Assembly (NCBI GenBank): GCA_003229995.1
Contig: QIGJ01000270.1
Span: 1 to 6,628, forward strand
DNA from: Gammaproteobacteria bacterium
GTDB taxonomy: Bacteria; Pseudomonadota; Gammaproteobacteria; SZUA-152
Direction of reading: 5' to 3'
Length of the DNA stretch: 6,628 nucleotides
Shown here: positions 5,701 through 6,628 of the stretch, piece after piece
Numbering within the stretch: the first letter of the stretch is position 1
Layout: every line of letters starts with the position of its first letter
Made by a program: the position numbers and the translations under genes
Notes under the pieces: model-generated
The model's database searches: none
What the model was told of the DNA's origin: nothing
Seen by the model: the letters and a program-made list of their open reading frames with translations, nothing else

Positions 5701-6628
5701 TCTTCTGCCAATCAAAATCAGCGGCAACCCGGTCAAGCAACAATGTCTTTTGGTTCGGTGCAGATTCCGTCGGCGTCAATGCCACCCCACTCGCGTCGGC
5801 ATTGCCTTTTATGTGCTGAAGCTGTCCATCTTTCCATCCTGCCCATACCTGGAAACTGGCACTTTTTGTTGAAACATCCACACCTGCCAACGACTGCGCT
5901 TCAAACAATTCTGTCAAATGCACATGTTCACCGGCCAGATACAGTTGTGTACGTCGCCCGTCTGTCTGCAAAGGATTGCCGTGCATATCGACCCGCAACA
6001 CCAGCGATTTGCCAAATTGGCGTGGCAAGGCAAGCGATGCGTCCACCTGGTGTCGGTTATTATCATTACGCAAACGAATATTCACTGCAGAAAAATGCAG
6101 CTCGCGGCCTTCCCCCATTTCATCACGCCAAGTGATATTGCTGTTTTCCAAACCGAGCTGCCCCTGGGAAAACAACCACGCCATCATCTGTTTGGTATCT
6201 TCCGATTTTTGCCCAACCGTACCCTTTCCGGTGGATACCCCCTCCACGGAAAGTTCACCCAGCTTGCTGCGTGTCAGCACCAGATCAACACCCACCAGTG
6301 TGATGTGGGAAAATATCGGCTGCCACTGGCGCACCGAATCAAGCAGATCAAAACTCAGACGGATTTTTTCTAGCTGTAATACCGGGTGTTCACCCATGGT
6401 GTCCATCAGCGCTGCATCACGCAACACCAGTGACGACCCCCAGCCATCCCATTCTGCATCCAGGGAGCGCACCAACACGGGCTGTTCAAGATAGCGACTG
6501 AGACGCTCGCCTATTTCAACACTGTATTGATCCGCATAAGGTAACAGAAGACGGGCAGCGGCAAACAACGTCGCCACCAATACCACAACCGCAGCAAACG
6601 CATACCAGGCACTCACCCAAATAAATCG
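2759..6628 (-). CDS. yhdP: YhdP family AsmA-like transport protein (5' end outside window)
   Basis: This very large protein is anchored in the inner membrane and extends into the periplasm. It belongs to the YhdP/TIGR02099 group of AsmA-like proteins, which with TamB and YdbH are implicated in moving phospholipids to the outer membrane. At least 1285 residues are visible (E. coli YhdP has 1266). Counting from the GTG at 6616, a membrane helix covers about residues 4-25, and an AsmA-like N-terminal block (IGERLSRYLEQPVLVRSLDAEW) follows at about 35-56. A long beta-rich body carries the DUF3971-type region, and the C-terminal end has the characteristic QYTITGSWNEP at 1257-1267 before an acidic tail. 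The frame stays open upstream of that GTG to the window edge (residues RFIW), and relatives begin with a short basic segment, so the true start is probably beyond 6628. No frameshift or stop is seen. It is probably co-transcribed with nit; rng often lies upstream in relatives but cannot be seen here. Confidence 0.93.
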   Translation of the reverse strand, partial: RFIWVSAWYAFAAVVVLVATLFAAARLLLPYADQYSVEIGERLSRYLEQPVLVRSLDAEWDGWGSSLVLRDAALMDTMGEHPVLQLEKIRLSFDLLDSVRQWQPIFSHITLVGVDLVLTRSKLGELSVEGVSTGKGTVGQKSEDTKQMMAWLFSQGQLGLENSNITWRDEMGEGRELHFSAVNIRLRNDNNRHQVDASLALPRQFGKSLVLRVDMHGNPLQTDGRRTQLYLAGEHVHLTELFEAQSLAGVDVSTKSASFQVWAGWKDGQLQHIKGNADASGVALTPTESAPNQKTLLLDRVAADFDWQKRDKGWQFEANELLLARQSRQWQPSRVSVTLMETAETGVALNAYASFLQLEDVARLLSLFSVGGEAVQKPLSGIRPRGEIHHAEIIWQAGDVPRYHAYAQLRNASVNAWEVVPEAQKIEGELWLDSEGGQVALQHAAVTLDFPDLFRWPLTVDDLRGNVAWQQDGQNWRVIGRELEADNEDITAAATLDIVQDDVNKSPFMSLLVTARDGDGSQVSRYLPTGIMSPNAVGWLDEAIVDAHIISGGALFHGRLDEFPFDQGNGRFEVSFVTKNTTLNYAEDWLPIMDITANVRFLGRGMLIEAQKGKIFSNDIQWATVSIADMTATPMLLSVAGEVQGATQEKLDYLITSPPLYTTFAQQLEGMKAEGDSLLNLNLLLPIGDETPIKVNGWLTMKENTLSIPPLGQVLNDISGRLEFSQAGLRAKNVQAELFGQPTQINITTDETGLNPKLRIRAQGMFDAPDLAARYLPPVKALLAGKGNWNISFDIPLDGADADVPHVAILQARTNLKGVEARLPPPFNKTAKEAGSLELRVDFPPKQRPVLRVNYGSFVDGIFALGEISPDKASSDNTVAENRFRGEVRLNGGAAEMPTAPGLRLAGWMDTVSLDDWRNLQLTPTTHDTGASLFNSADITVRKLELYGQQLQNVRFKLVPVKEGLQADIDSDELKGRILLPHKMQDNPIRADLDYCYLTEISEGSGAMDPRDLPELDFRIADFRYKNSKFGSMRLETARVAEGMRIEQWVLNPRSTTITARGGWYVRGKQQHSNVQMHVESRNIRHTLKALDYVGGINEGSGSVDLELKWPGFFADVDTSEIQGRMSLSLKDGYLLDIDPGAGRMFGMLSIQTLPRRLLLDFSDVFRKGFGFDRIKGSFTIEDGDAYTNNLYMEGPSARVEIAGRTGLAEQDYDQLVTVTPHVTASLPVLGVLAATPQVGAAILAFQKLFQPQIDDAIKNQYTITGSWNEPVIKKFNPPEAVIDSADED

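Noticed and set aside
5530..6135. 201-codon plus-strand frame opposite yhdP, and several shorter ones
   Set aside because: They are antisense to a clearly conserved gene, have no recognisable domains, and are expected by chance in such a long coding region.
6614..6616. GTG at 6616 as the yhdP start codon
   Set aside because: The frame stays open to the window edge with membrane-proximal residues upstream, so the start is most likely outside the window.

Overview
The window looks like a stretch of a gammaproteobacterial chromosome of moderate GC content. The evidence is a YhdP-type giant AsmA-like protein followed on the same strand by a Nit1-like carbon-nitrogen hydrolase gene, a neighbourhood typical of Gammaproteobacteria, plus a YaiI/YqxD protein that closely resembles the E. 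coli one. I cannot name genus or species. No complete new system is visible. What stands out is that three of the five genes are broken, two of them by exact short tandem duplications that can be reversed on paper to restore the full family protein.

Layout. Positions 1-444 (+) hold a small zf-TFIIB-like zinc-ribbon gene whose coding signal runs through successive frames and stops 5 bases before the next start. Positions 450-897 (+) hold a membrane-anchored thioredoxin-fold-like protein lacking CxxC, whose C-terminus is frameshifted by a 10-bp tandem duplication. Positions 898-1016 are non-coding. Positions 1017-1487 (+) are an intact yaiI. Positions 1488-1831 are non-coding and carry REP-like palindromes and hairpins. 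Positions 1832-2655 (-) are a Nit1-like amidase gene split by a 5-bp tandem duplication just before the catalytic lysine. Positions 2656-2758 are a spacer with a 7-bp tandem duplication and the nit ribosome binding site. Positions 2759-6628 (-) are yhdP, intact as far as visible and running off the right edge.

How the genes work together. yhdP and nit are probably one transcription unit read right to left; yhdP encodes an inner-membrane-anchored periplasmic protein implicated in phospholipid transport to the outer membrane, while nit would be a cytoplasmic metabolite-repair amidase. The tldD gene that often follows nit is not here; yaiI instead converges on nit across the repeat-bearing spacer. 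The zinc-ribbon and thioredoxin-like genes are close enough to have been a two-gene unit.

Two general signals deserve attention: a cluster of exact tandem duplications (5, 7 and 10 bp), and a degenerate 26-bp direct repeat flanking yaiI. Whether the frameshifts are real gene decay, slippage-based variation or assembly error cannot be decided from this sequence alone.
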